Shown piece by piece: positions 7,378-14,072 of a stretch of 21,916 bases of DNA (position 1 is the stretch's first letter; each line of letters opens with the position of its first letter). Source of the DNA: a virus. The notes beneath the pieces were generated by a model that saw only the letters and a program-made list of their open reading frames with translations, did not search any database and was not told where the DNA came from. Position numbers and translations under genes: made by a program. The stretch covers positions 1-21,916 of the IMG/VR virus record IMGVR_UViG_3300046777_000501; one strand, given 5' to 3'.

Positions 7378-8052
7378 ATGTCAGAACCTGCTTTTTGGGA
7401 TTTTAAACTAAAACAAAGTCGTGAGCCAATTTGTGCTTCGATGATTGAAAATTTCGATAAACTTTATATTGAGTTGACTCACTTTGCTGGAATGGCAGCA
7501 CATTGGTCACTCCCCTATTTTAATCCTCTTGTGGTGGATCCTGACAATGGTGATCAGACTCCACTATACACTGGTAATTGGACAACTCTTCCTGTTGGAT
7601 ATGTTGATGAAGAAAGATCTGTAAGTCCAGAGTTTCTTGACTTTAAAGCAGAACAGGAAAAGAAACTAGATATGAATCTTGATGATACAATTAGGAGACT
7701 TCGTAAGCGTGGTCTTCCTATTCTTCATGGTCTTATTTGGCGAGCAGAAAGAGATAAGAAACTTGCCAATGCTTTCCTGGGTACACTTCATCCTGGTGCT
7801 GTTGTGAATCGCCACAAAGGGTGGACAAAAGAATATGTTCGTGTACATCTTGCTCTCTCTTGGGATGATGATGCCGCAACAATAACTGTTGGTGATGAGA
7901 CTAGAACATGGATGGATGGTGATATCCTGGCATTCCGAGATCAGGGACCATATTTTATCAGTATGAAGAACGAGAGTAAGGATCAAGAAAGACTTTATCT
8001 TTCTTTTGATTTGAGTGTGGATTATCTGAAAGAGTACATTGATATCGAATGA
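7378..8052 (+). CDS. Aspartyl/asparaginyl beta-hydroxylase-like, distal His missing
   Basis: A 224-aa protein with the core of the Asp/Asn beta-hydroxylase family (cupin, Fe(II)/2OG): LHPGAVVNRHKGW (proximal His146), YVRVHLALSW, ITVGDETRTWMDGDILAFRD, and ERLYLSFDL with Arg205. The distal iron ligand, His195 and His179 in its two downstream paralogues (GPYYHSVVH, GPLKHSVVH), is Ile194 here (GPYFISMKN). AspH-type enzymes use only two His for iron, so this copy may be inactive, regulatory or altered in chemistry. It has a good GGAG site and starts the three-gene block. Confidence 0.8.
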   Translation: MSEPAFWDFKLKQSREPICASMIENFDKLYIELTHFAGMAAHWSLPYFNPLVVDPDNGDQTPLYTGNWTTLPVGYVDEERSVSPEFLDFKAEQEKKLDMNLDDTIRRLRKRGLPILHGLIWRAERDKKLANAFLGTLHPGAVVNRHKGWTKEYVRVHLALSWDDDAATITVGDETRTWMDGDILAFRDQGPYFISMKNESKDQERLYLSFDLSVDYLKEYIDIE

Positions 8053-8717
8053 CACACGAACCAGAATTTTGGGAAGATTATTTGATGGAGGAACCCATAT
8101 GCCGCAGATTTATGCGGTATTGGAGATTTATTAAGTGGGAACTGATTATTAAATCTAAGTTATTTCCAAAAGTTGGGGGATCTTCATATAAATGGATGAA
8201 CCCATATCCAAAGTATAAGATTGAAGATCCAGAAACTGGTAAAAAGGTAAAAATGTATGATAATACTTGGGATGTTCTAGCTCTTTCTAGATTCAGCGAA
8301 TCATATCATCATGAGGTGAATATGATCGTCAAAAAGTTACAGGGTGGAAAGGATCTTGATACTTTAATTGATCAGTATCGGTGGATTCTTACTCCTGTAA
8401 TTCATAATATTATCAAAGGTCCAGAAAAAGATGGAATACTTGCCAATATGTTCTTAAGTATGGTATCCCCTGGAACAATCATTCGTCCTCATCAAGGATA
8501 CTCCAAGGATTATATGAGAGTTCATTTATGCCTTGTTGAAGATCCTGGATGTACAATAACTGTAGGAGAAGTGACAAAAACTTGGAAGAATGGTAAAATA
8601 TTAGCATTTAAAGATGGTGGACCATACTATCATAGCGTTGTTCACAACGGAAAGAAAGATAGATATGTCATGTCATTTGATCTTAGACTAGATTACCTGG
8701 AGAAATATCTAAAATGA
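8049..8717 (+). CDS. Aspartyl/asparaginyl beta-hydroxylase-like protein, copy 2
   Basis: A 222-aa paralogue of the previous gene, coupled by ATGA. Family motifs are complete: SPGTIIRPHQGYSKDYMRVH (proximal His148 and the RVHL strand), CTITVGEVTKTWKNGKILAF, then GPYYHSVVHNG with distal His195 and DRYVMSFDL with Arg205 for 2-oxoglutarate. Expected reaction: O2- and 2-oxoglutarate-dependent hydroxylation, perhaps of an Asp or Asn side chain or a small molecule. The N-terminal 110 residues are divergent between the paralogues and probably set substrate choice. Confidence 0.85.
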   Translation: MTHEPEFWEDYLMEEPICRRFMRYWRFIKWELIIKSKLFPKVGGSSYKWMNPYPKYKIEDPETGKKVKMYDNTWDVLALSRFSESYHHEVNMIVKKLQGGKDLDTLIDQYRWILTPVIHNIIKGPEKDGILANMFLSMVSPGTIIRPHQGYSKDYMRVHLCLVEDPGCTITVGEVTKTWKNGKILAFKDGGPYYHSVVHNGKKDRYVMSFDLRLDYLEKYLK

Positions 8718-9346
8718 GTCAAAATCAAAAAATAGCATTCTGGGATCCATATTTTGAGGATGTCCCAGTTTATAATGAATTAATTGAGAATTATCCTGCA
8801 ATCAGAGAAGAAATTTTAAATTTCTGTGAAGCTCCTTTATCTTTATTTGATTATCCAAGATATCAAATTGATGGTAGGAATTTATATGAACATTATTGGA
8901 AAGCTGCTCCTTTAACTAAGTTTGAAGGAGAATTCATGTCTTCTTATGCTACTGACCAAGAAAGAGCATTTCTGAATGTAATTATTCAAAATTCTAGAAA
9001 AAAATGTCCTATTACCACTGACATACTTAGTAAGTATGAGGAACAATTGGATGTTCTTTGCAATTCATTTATTAGTCGATTAGTTCCTGGTTCCGTTATC
9101 AATCCACATACGGGATGGACAGATAATTATATGAGAATTCATCTTGGTATTTCTTGTGATCCTGGATGTAGAATTACAGTTGGTGCTGAAACAAGAACTT
9201 GGGAAGATGGTAAAATTCTAGCATTCAAAGATGGTGGACCTCTCAAACATTCTGTTGTTCATGGTGGAACAAAAGAAAGAATTATTCTATCCTGCGATGT
9301 AAAAATTACATATCTTCAAAGGTATGTTGCAGAGTTGCATTATTAA
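8714..9346 (+). CDS. Aspartyl/asparaginyl beta-hydroxylase-like protein, copy 3
   Basis: A 210-aa third paralogue, again overlapping by ATGA. Motifs: VPGSVINPHTGWTDNYMRIH with proximal His132, CRITVGAETRTWEDGKILAF, GPLKHSVVHGG with distal His179, and ERIILSCDV with Arg189. Both iron ligands and the 2-oxoglutarate Arg are present, so activity is expected. AT content is high in this gene and rises toward its 3' end, after which transcription may end or restart (56 bases without a gene). Confidence 0.85.
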   Translation: MSQNQKIAFWDPYFEDVPVYNELIENYPAIREEILNFCEAPLSLFDYPRYQIDGRNLYEHYWKAAPLTKFEGEFMSSYATDQERAFLNVIIQNSRKKCPITTDILSKYEEQLDVLCNSFISRLVPGSVINPHTGWTDNYMRIHLGISCDPGCRITVGAETRTWEDGKILAFKDGGPLKHSVVHGGTKERIILSCDVKITYLQRYVAELHY

Positions 9347-9402
9347 TAATTGTAACGTGATCCCAAAGAAAACATTAAGTTTCTAGATAGTATTATATTG
9401 GA

Positions 9403-9642
9403 ATGCTAACATTGGGACACACTGCAAGAAACACTATGACTCTAGCAAAAACTGGCACAGAAGTTCTTACAAAAGAAGAATGGGATGAACTTGTTGCGCT
9501 TAAAGAAGCAATTAGCTACTCTCCACAGACAGTTTCTGCAGAAAAAATGGAAAAGTTTGCTGAACTTATGGTTCGTTCACTTGAGGGTAAATGTGATCCT
9601 CCTGCTCCAAAGAACTGGAGAGGTTCTTCTTTGAGTGAATAA
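9403..9642 (+). CDS. Small hypothetical protein (79 aa, or 68 aa from 9436)
   Basis: The frame is open from ATG 9403, but a second ATG at 9436 (MTLAKTGTEVLTKEEWDELV) may be the real start, because the upstream TATTATATT at about 9390 would place a transcript start near 9403. The product is helical, acidic and ends with a Pro/Trp-containing tail (CDPPAPKNWRGSS). No known domain. It sits alone between the hydroxylase block and CP12. Confidence 0.6.
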   Translation: MLTLGHTARNTMTLAKTGTEVLTKEEWDELVALKEAISYSPQTVSAEKMEKFAELMVRSLEGKCDPPAPKNWRGSSLSE

Positions 9643-9645
9643 AAA

Positions 9646-9652
9646 ATAAATA
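9646..9652 (+). promoter_or_regulatory. T4-late-like ATAAATA element before CP12
   Basis: An AAAAAATAAATATATC stretch lies 20-30 bases before the CP12 ATG. ATAAATA is the core of the T4-type late promoter (TATAAATA). A run of A/T this rich could contain it by chance, and no good sigma70 pair is visible, so this call is tentative. Confidence 0.35.
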
Positions 9653-9672
9653 TATCAATACGATACAAAACT

Positions 9673-9885
9673 ATGGATAACATTAATCAACATATTCAGA
9701 AGGATGAGGATCTTCTGAATGATCCTATGATTTCTCCACAAGCAAGGAGACACACTGAAGAAGAATTAGAAGCACTTAAAGCATATAAAGTAAATCATCC
9801 AGAAGATTCCCACGATCCTACTCCACTGGAACTTTATTGCGATACACATCCTGACGCACCAGAATGTAAAATCTATGAAGACTGA
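9673..9885 (+). CDS. cp12: CP12-like Calvin-cycle inhibitor
   Basis: A 70-aa hydrophilic, probably intrinsically disordered protein. Its end, LELYCDTHPDAPECKIYED (residues about 52-70), matches the C-terminal CP12 module: a Cys pair around a Pro turn that forms a redox-sensitive disulfide loop and binds GAPDH. The helical HTEEELEALKAY segment stands where CP12 has its AWDxVEEL core, and the N-terminal Cys pair of plant-type CP12 is absent. CP12 ties GAPDH and phosphoribulokinase into an inactive complex; phage copies are thought to shut off the host Calvin cycle and favour NADPH for nucleotide synthesis. Its presence strongly supports a cyanobacterial host. Confidence 0.85.
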   Translation: MDNINQHIQKDEDLLNDPMISPQARRHTEEELEALKAYKVNHPEDSHDPTPLELYCDTHPDAPECKIYED

Positions 9886-9896
9886 GGACAGTTAGA

Positions 9897-9968
9897 GAAC
9901 TGGCACAAGGGGTCTCCTGGTTCGCTGGGAGACCCATTATAATATGTGAGTAATCGACAGACGCCCTC
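9897..9968 (+). promoter_or_regulatory. Stem-loop/promoter cassette A (PeSL-like)
   Basis: Order: head AACTGGCACAAGG (from 9899), perfect stem GGTCTCC...GGAGACC around a short loop (about 9911-9935), TATAAT at 9938-9943, then leader GAGTAATCGACAGACGCC just before the ATG at 9969. The same order recurs at eight other places in this window. The stem may also stop upstream CP12 transcripts. Confidence 0.7.
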
Positions 9969-10355
9969 ATGGCAACCCGCGCTCGCATCGGTCTTGAACT
10001 TGCTGATGGTTCTATCCTGTCTGCCTATCACCACTGGGATGGTTATGAGTCCTGGTTGGGTCGTATCCTGAAGACGCACTATAATAGCAAAGAACTTGCC
10101 GCCGAACTGATTGATGGTGGTGATATGTCTGTTGCTTGGAATGATGACCATCAACCTGAGTATTATTCTGCTCGTGGTGAAGATACTCCTCCTCGCCTTG
10201 ATAAGGATCTGTGTGAGTATCTTCTTCCTGACAACAGCGAAGAGTATGCATATGTCTTCCGTAGTGGTGAATGGGTCTGCTACAATATGCACCAGTTTGA
10301 TGATAGCAAACTGCCTGAAGTTGTAGAGATTCCTTCTGGAGCACTGGCGGTTTAG
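9969..10355 (+). CDS. Conserved-looking phage hypothetical protein (128 aa)
   Basis: A 128-aa protein beginning MATRARIGLELADGSILSAY, then YHHWDGYESWLGRIL and a GGDMSVAW segment. This 'sensory' N-terminus with HHWDGY is found in many phage proteins of unknown role, including cyanophages (recollection). The C-terminal half is acidic with EYAYVFRSGEWVCYN. No catalytic motif or membrane segment. Driven by cassette A, alone before the next cassette. It is more GC-rich, with C/G-ending codons, than the genes before 9885. Confidence 0.75.
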   Translation: MATRARIGLELADGSILSAYHHWDGYESWLGRILKTHYNSKELAAELIDGGDMSVAWNDDHQPEYYSARGEDTPPRLDKDLCEYLLPDNSEEYAYVFRSGEWVCYNMHQFDDSKLPEVVEIPSGALAV

Positions 10356-10395
10356 TCCGCTTTCTGTTATAATACCCAAGTAGTTGAGGATCATT
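10344..10395 (+). promoter_or_regulatory. Stem-loop/promoter cassette B
   Basis: ACTGGCGG head overlapping the end of the 9969 gene, hairpin GCGG-tttagt-CCGC (about 10347-10360), extended -10 TGTTATAATAC (TATAAT 10368-10373), and leader AAGTAGTTGAGGATCATT ending at the ATG at 10396, with TTGAGGA as ribosome binding site. Confidence 0.6.
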
Positions 10396-10521
10396 ATGGA
10401 CCTGTCTGAACTGATTGATGAACTGCGGGAAATCGCAATGTATGAGTCTGATCCCCAAGATTGGATGGGATACTTGGAGTCTGACGACTCCTGGGTGCCA
10501 GATCACGAACTGGCATACTGA
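10396..10521 (+). CDS. Very small acidic protein (41 aa)
   Basis: ATG at 10396 follows cassette B by 22 bases and a GAGGA site. The 41-aa product starts MDLSELIDELREIAMYESDP, a helix, and ends with SWVPDHELAY; it is strongly acidic. Its 3' end carries the head of cassette C (AACTGGCATAC). Having its own promoter and ribosome site supports reality. Function unknown. Confidence 0.6.
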   Translation: MDLSELIDELREIAMYESDPQDWMGYLESDDSWVPDHELAY

Positions 10522-10573
10522 CCTCTCAGATCCCTCTGGGATGCCCTATAATACGTTCATACGCAACAAGGCA
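10509..10573 (+). promoter_or_regulatory. Stem-loop/promoter cassette C
   Basis: AACTGGCATAC head (10509-10519) overlapping the previous stop, stem ATCCC-tct-GGGAT (10532-10543) inside a longer GGCAT/ATGCC pairing, CCCTATAATACG with TATAAT at 10547-10552, then a 21-base leader to the ATG at 10574. Same layout as cassettes A and E. Confidence 0.65.
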
Positions 10574-11017
10574 ATGACCACCACCTTCGCTGAATACGCC
10601 GCTGCTGCTGAGGCACGGAAAGACATCGCTGCTGCTGTTCTGGGGCACACCTATGCTCTGTGTGAGGCACTGCGCCAGAATTATATTGAGCATTCTATTC
10701 GTATGCACAAGCACTCTATGGATAGTAATCTTGATAACCTTGAGTATCATCAGGCACAGATTGATAAACTGAAGCAGGGCACTTGCGATTATGAGTTCTA
10801 CCCTGAGACTGGTCGTAAGTATCACAAAATCATTATGAATGCGAATGGTTCGCGTTCTGTCCACGCTTTTGTGGATAAGAAGACTGGTCAAGTGTATAAG
10901 TCTGCAAGTTGGAAAGCACCTGCGAAAGGTGTTCGCTATGATCTTCGCATCATTGAGCAGCGTGAATGGTTGCTTCAAAATGCTGACTGGGCAGGTTCCT
11001 ACCTTTATGCTCGCTGA
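10574..11017 (+). CDS. Hypothetical protein (147 aa), cassette-driven
   Basis: The frame is open further upstream to 10415, but cassette C's promoter at 10547 makes the ATG at 10574 the sensible start (MTTTFAEYAAAAEARKDIAA). The product has a long Ala-rich helical N-terminal half to about residue 75, a Cys/Tyr turn (GTCDYEFYPETGRKY), then a basic C-terminal part (VHAFVDKKTGQVYKSASWKA) typical of a small nucleic-acid or capsid-surface binding fold. That last idea is only suggestive. Its stop overlaps the next ATG. Confidence 0.75.
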   Translation: MTTTFAEYAAAAEARKDIAAAVLGHTYALCEALRQNYIEHSIRMHKHSMDSNLDNLEYHQAQIDKLKQGTCDYEFYPETGRKYHKIIMNANGSRSVHAFVDKKTGQVYKSASWKAPAKGVRYDLRIIEQREWLLQNADWAGSYLYAR

Positions 11018-11280
11018 TGTACATTCCAACTCAACAATTCCTTAAAATGACTTACGCCAACGAAATCCGTGAATTGACCATTACCAAGTCCCTGAGACTG
11101 CTACGTGATGGTTTCAAGAGTGAGTTTGCTACGTCTGTGTTTGCTGATGAGCGGACAATGGAACTCTTTGGACAACTTGCTTCCGAATTTGTTGATGATA
11201 ACATTCCTGTAGTTGATGAAGACAATCGTATGGACCTTGCTATGATGCTGCTGGAGTCTTTGGATGTTATTGCCCGATGA
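11017..11280 (+). CDS. Helical hypothetical protein (87 aa)
   Basis: ATG at 11017 overlaps the previous TGA; a second ATG at 11047 (MTYANEIRELTITKSLRLLR) may be the true start, since neither has a clear Shine-Dalgarno. The product is helical with an acidic C-terminal half (ASEFVDDNIPVVDEDNRMDL). No known domain. Confidence 0.65.
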   Translation: MYIPTQQFLKMTYANEIRELTITKSLRLLRDGFKSEFATSVFADERTMELFGQLASEFVDDNIPVVDEDNRMDLAMMLLESLDVIAR

Positions 11281-11411
11281 CTGCTAAAGAAAAACTTCTG
11301 TTTGTCTCTTCGTTTATCTGGTTTCTTCACTGGGGTCAATGTCTTACATCACGTATTCTGGATACGGTTATTCTAAACGCCTCTGTGAGGACGTTACCAC
11401 TTGGTTTCTGA
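11277..11411 (+). CDS. Possible tiny hydrophobic protein (44 aa)
   Basis: ATGA coupling with the previous gene, 44 codons, product beginning MTAKEKLLFVSSFIWFLHWG with a hydrophobic stretch. It overlaps the next, stronger gene by 73 bases in another frame, so it may be only a leader peptide or chance. It would otherwise leave 58 bases without a gene, which is unusual here. Confidence 0.35.
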   Translation: MTAKEKLLFVSSFIWFLHWGQCLTSRILDTVILNASVRTLPLGF

Positions 11412-11815
11412 ATAGGTTTCTGCCCCGCCACAAGATTGAGGTGGAGATTCTTCATCGTGGTCTGCGTCGTGAACAAGTTTATGGGTATTGTGACTATGTG
11501 GGAGAATCGCGTCGTCCTCGTGAGTTTTTAATTGAACTCAACACCCATATGTCTGAGGAGTTGTATATAAAAACTCTTTTGCATGAACTGGTCCACCTGC
11601 GGCAGTGGGTAGTAGGTTCGTTGCGGTCCAAGCGTGGAAAAATGTATTATGGTAAAGAATGCATGGAAGATGTGGACTATTGGGATCAACCCCACGAAAT
11701 AGAGGCACGGGAGCAGGAAGAAACCCTATATCTGGAGTACCTGTTTGAGAAGAACGGGTGGACAGATCATCAAGTGGCACAGTTCTTCCCCAACCGCCTG
11801 ATGGTGGCAGTATAA
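11339..11815 (+). CDS. Zinc metallopeptidase-like protein (HExxH)
   Basis: A 158-aa protein with L-H82-E-L-V-H86-L in LLHELVHLRQW, the zincin HExxH helix, and QPHEIEAREQE about 35 residues later, where Glu121 or Glu123 would be the third zinc ligand (as in SprT-like and gluzincin folds). It begins MSYITYSGYGYSKRLCEDVT. Small SprT/WLM-type zincins occur in phages; a host protein as substrate is a guess. No signal peptide, so it would act in the cytoplasm. The 3' end carries cassette D's head. Confidence 0.75.
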   Translation: MSYITYSGYGYSKRLCEDVTTWFLNRFLPRHKIEVEILHRGLRREQVYGYCDYVGESRRPREFLIELNTHMSEELYIKTLLHELVHLRQWVVGSLRSKRGKMYYGKECMEDVDYWDQPHEIEAREQEETLYLEYLFEKNGWTDHQVAQFFPNRLMVAV

Positions 11816-11838
11816 TTACAAGGTAATCAAGAAAACCA
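11772..11838 (+). promoter_or_regulatory. Promoter cassette D, embedded in a gene end
   Basis: AAGTGGCACAG head at 11772, inside the metallopeptidase coding region, then a C-rich segment, TATAAT at 11811-11816 overlapping that gene's TAA, and leader TACAAGGTAATCAAGAAAACC to the ATG at 11839. The leader is a clear relative of the AAGGTAATCGAGAGAC leader in cassettes E and F. No strong hairpin is left. Confidence 0.55.
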
Positions 11839-12405
11839 ATGAACATTTTCGACATCCCTAACGCAATTCGTGTTGGTGAGGTTACTCTGAATGGAAGTGA
11901 ATATAATGGAAATAAGTATGTCTTCCATAAAAAGAGTTTGGGGTTGGTTTATGATATTAACTTTCCGAAAGAACTTAAGCGTAAGCATGTATCTCTTGTC
12001 TATATTTTGTGTGTGAACGGAGAGATCTACAAGATCGGTCAAAGTTCTTGTGGTAGTGGCATTGAAGGAACCATGGGTTTCTATTTGAAGTCTGGTCAAG
12101 ATGATCCTGGCATCAACAGATTTGCAATCAACTGGTTCATGAGAGAAGAACTTAATAAGGGAAATAAAGTAGAAGTTTTTATGATCTATATGGAACCCAT
12201 TGAGATTGAGGTTCCTGGTCTGTTCAAGAGTGAGAAAATGATTGTGCCTGTGAGTGCAAAAGGTATTGAACAAAACTGCCTGATGCAGTATAATTCTATT
12301 GAGGGATGTTATCCTAAATGGAATTATCAGGAAACTGGTATTGCTCTTCCTGATTCTATTCATGAGGCATTCGGGCAGTATAAAATCGATCGTAAGAATA
12401 AATGA
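11839..12405 (+). CDS. Putative GIY-YIG-like nuclease
   Basis: A 188-aa protein. Residues 51-69, VSLVYILCVNGEIYKIGQS, fit the GIY-YIG core (VYIL for GIY, IYKIG for YIG, about ten residues apart), and a later Glu144 with IEQNCLMQYNSIEG followed by YPKWN fits the family's metal-binding Glu and 'P..N' end. It overlaps the Dam-type methyltransferase gene by ATGA. In the GIY-YIG family this arrangement is seen in some type II restriction endonucleases, so a phage restriction partner or homing-type enzyme is proposed. The match is partial; the catalytic Arg is not certain. Confidence 0.5.
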   Translation: MNIFDIPNAIRVGEVTLNGSEYNGNKYVFHKKSLGLVYDINFPKELKRKHVSLVYILCVNGEIYKIGQSSCGSGIEGTMGFYLKSGQDDPGINRFAINWFMREELNKGNKVEVFMIYMEPIEIEVPGLFKSEKMIVPVSAKGIEQNCLMQYNSIEGCYPKWNYQETGIALPDSIHEAFGQYKIDRKNK

Positions 12406-13304
12406 AGACTCCTATTCGTTACGCTGGTGGTAAGTCTAAAGCGTACAAGATTATCACACAATATATTCCCAGACTTCCATATCCACAACGTATTATTTCA
12501 CCATTCATTGGTGGTGGTAGTTTAGAGTCTAAGTGGGCATCTGAACTTGGAGTTCCTGTTTATGGGTTCGACATCTTTGATGCTCTGGTCAACTTCTGGA
12601 ATGTTCTTCTGTCTTCTCCGAATGAGTTGGCAGATAAACTCCAGGAGTTGACTCCTACGAAGGAAAAATATGCTGAGATCAAAGAATTGCTGTTGCAGTG
12701 GGAATATACTCAGGATATGCTCAAAGATTGGCACACAGATTACTACAAACGTGATGCCATTAAACTGGATGATCTGACTGCTGCAGCATATTATTACTTC
12801 AATCATAATCTGTCCTATGGACCAATGTATCTTGGTTGGATGAGTAAGATCTATGAAAGTCAGACCAAATGGGATAAGATGGTTCACAATATCAGGTCCT
12901 ATAAAAATAAGGATCTACATGTAGAAAAGGCATCGTTTGTTGATGTTATCCCAGAGCATTCGAATGATTTGCTCTATCTTGATCCACCATATTATTTGGA
13001 TAAAGATTCTGATAATAAAATGCTGAAGGGAATGTATCCAAATTGCAATATTGATGTGCATCATACTGGATTTGATCATGAGAAGTTGAGAGATCTGTTG
13101 CACAATCATAAGGGTAGTTTCATTCTGTCTTACAATAATTGTGAAACGATTCGTGAATACTACAAAGATTTTGATCAGTATTTCCCAGAATGGCATTATT
13201 CCTATCAGTTAGGAGAGACACGTATTGGTGATAATCGTATTATCTCTGGGGGCAACAATACTAAAGAGTCGCATGAGATTCTGATTGTGAAGGTAGACGG
13301 TTGA
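12402..13304 (+). CDS. dam: DNA adenine-N6 methyltransferase (Dam/D12 class)
   Basis: A 300-aa class D12 (alpha group) adenine methyltransferase: KTPIRYAGGKSKA at residues 2-14 (SAM-binding FxxGxK-type), ISPFIGGGSLE at 32-42 (motif I/'FxGxG'), and LLYLDPPYYLD at 190-200 with catalytic D194-P-P-Y197. Length matches T4 Dam and host Dam (about 260-280) with a small extension. Likely target GATC or a related site, though the target cannot be read from the motifs. It would protect phage DNA from host or its own restriction; the overlapping upstream gene looks like a nuclease. Confidence 0.9.
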   Translation: MKTPIRYAGGKSKAYKIITQYIPRLPYPQRIISPFIGGGSLESKWASELGVPVYGFDIFDALVNFWNVLLSSPNELADKLQELTPTKEKYAEIKELLLQWEYTQDMLKDWHTDYYKRDAIKLDDLTAAAYYYFNHNLSYGPMYLGWMSKIYESQTKWDKMVHNIRSYKNKDLHVEKASFVDVIPEHSNDLLYLDPPYYLDKDSDNKMLKGMYPNCNIDVHHTGFDHEKLRDLLHNHKGSFILSYNNCETIREYYKDFDQYFPEWHYSYQLGETRIGDNRIISGGNNTKESHEILIVKVDG

Positions 13305-13306
13305 AC

Positions 13307-13375
13307 AAGTGGCACAGGGGTTGTTGAGACCCCTTCTCTTTGCCCTATAATACTAAGGTAATCGAGAGACGCCCA
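13307..13375 (+). promoter_or_regulatory. Stem-loop/promoter cassette E
   Basis: AAGTGGCACAGG head at 13307, stem GGGGT-tgttgag-ACCCC, TTGAGA (13324-13329) at 16 bp from TATAAT (13346-13351), and leader TAAGGTAATCGAGAGACGCC ending at the ATG at 13376. The stretch from CCTATAATAC through GAGAGAC is identical to cassette F. The hairpin with its C/T tail could also end transcripts from the methyltransferase gene. Confidence 0.75.
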
Positions 13376-13756
13376 ATGGTCACCGACACTACCACTGATG
13401 CCCAACTGCGCCGCACCATTCAGAAAAAGATTGAGAATGAAATGCCGCTGCAACTTCTGAAGCGGATTGTTTATGAAGTTCGTTGTGAAGAAATGGGCAT
13501 CCGCCCTGATGATTGGAAACTCTATCCCGAGAAAACTGATACGATTGATCCCATTTTGATGTCCGATTTCTATAATTATGTTCTCAACTTTTATGGTGAG
13601 AATGGTATCTACAACATGGGAGCTACGTTGGACATGGTGATGGAAGCCACACAGAAATACATTAACTCTAGCGATGAGTTTTGTGGCGATAGTTTCGATC
13701 GTGAAGCAGTTCGTGATATTTTAATTGACATGTATCAACTCAAGTTTCCTGTCTAA
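13376..13756 (+). CDS. Hypothetical protein (126 aa), cassette-driven
   Basis: The frame is open from 13340, but cassette E's leader ends at the ATG at 13376, which I take as the start (MVTDTTTDAQLRRTIQKKIE). The 126-aa product is helical, with a charged N-terminal coil, EEMGIRPDDWKLYPEK turn and a C-terminal helical bundle. No catalytic motif. Its stop overlaps the next start. Confidence 0.75.
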   Translation: MVTDTTTDAQLRRTIQKKIENEMPLQLLKRIVYEVRCEEMGIRPDDWKLYPEKTDTIDPILMSDFYNYVLNFYGENGIYNMGATLDMVMEATQKYINSSDEFCGDSFDREAVRDILIDMYQLKFPV

Positions 13757-13911
13757 TGATGAATCACATTTACATCAAACAATTTGCGAATCGTTGGTAT
13801 TTGGTCTGGTCTGATACTGGACGCACGATTGCATCTTTTCCATCTGAATTTGAGGCTTACGCTGCCCGCAGATCTATGATAGAATATAACAAAACTGGAG
13901 GAAATCAATGA
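13756..13911 (+). CDS. Small hypothetical protein (51 aa)
   Basis: ATG at 13756 (or 13759) shares a base with the previous TAA. The product MMNHIYIKQFANRWYLVWSD has a compact beta-hairpin look followed by an Ala/Arg-rich helix. A strong GGAGG lies at its 3' end and serves the next gene. Function unknown. Confidence 0.65.
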   Translation: MMNHIYIKQFANRWYLVWSDTGRTIASFPSEFEAYAARRSMIEYNKTGGNQ

Positions 13912-14072
13912 GTTACTACTGGACTCTAAAAATGAATAACGCAACTAATCGTCGTGTCGAAAAACTTCAAAATGAGGGTGTGAATGTGAACACTTCGACT
14001 CATGAAGGACGACAGTTGATTGGTTATAATTATCTTGAACTTGTTGCCGATTATGATGGGGTGACGGAATGA
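13908..14072 (+). CDS. Small hypothetical protein (54 aa)
   Basis: It has one of the best ribosome binding sites in the window (GGAGG six bases before the ATG at 13908). The 54-aa product MSYYWTLKMNNATNRRVEKL contains a basic helix, then an acidic strand-like end. The stop overlaps the next start by ATGA. No family recognised. Confidence 0.7.
   Translation: MSYYWTLKMNNATNRRVEKLQNEGVNVNTSTHEGRQLIGYNYLELVADYDGVTE

Noticed and set aside
10012-10506. 164-codon minus-strand frame
   Set aside because: Shadow of the 9969-10355 and 10396-10521 genes; His/Gln-rich composition typical of antisense frames.
10415-10573. Upstream extension of the 147-aa protein
   Set aside because: It runs through the 41-aa gene and cassette C's stem and promoter; the ATG after the promoter is a better start.
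13340-13375. Upstream extension of the 126-aa protein
   Set aside because: It would translate the TATAATAC promoter and leader of cassette E.
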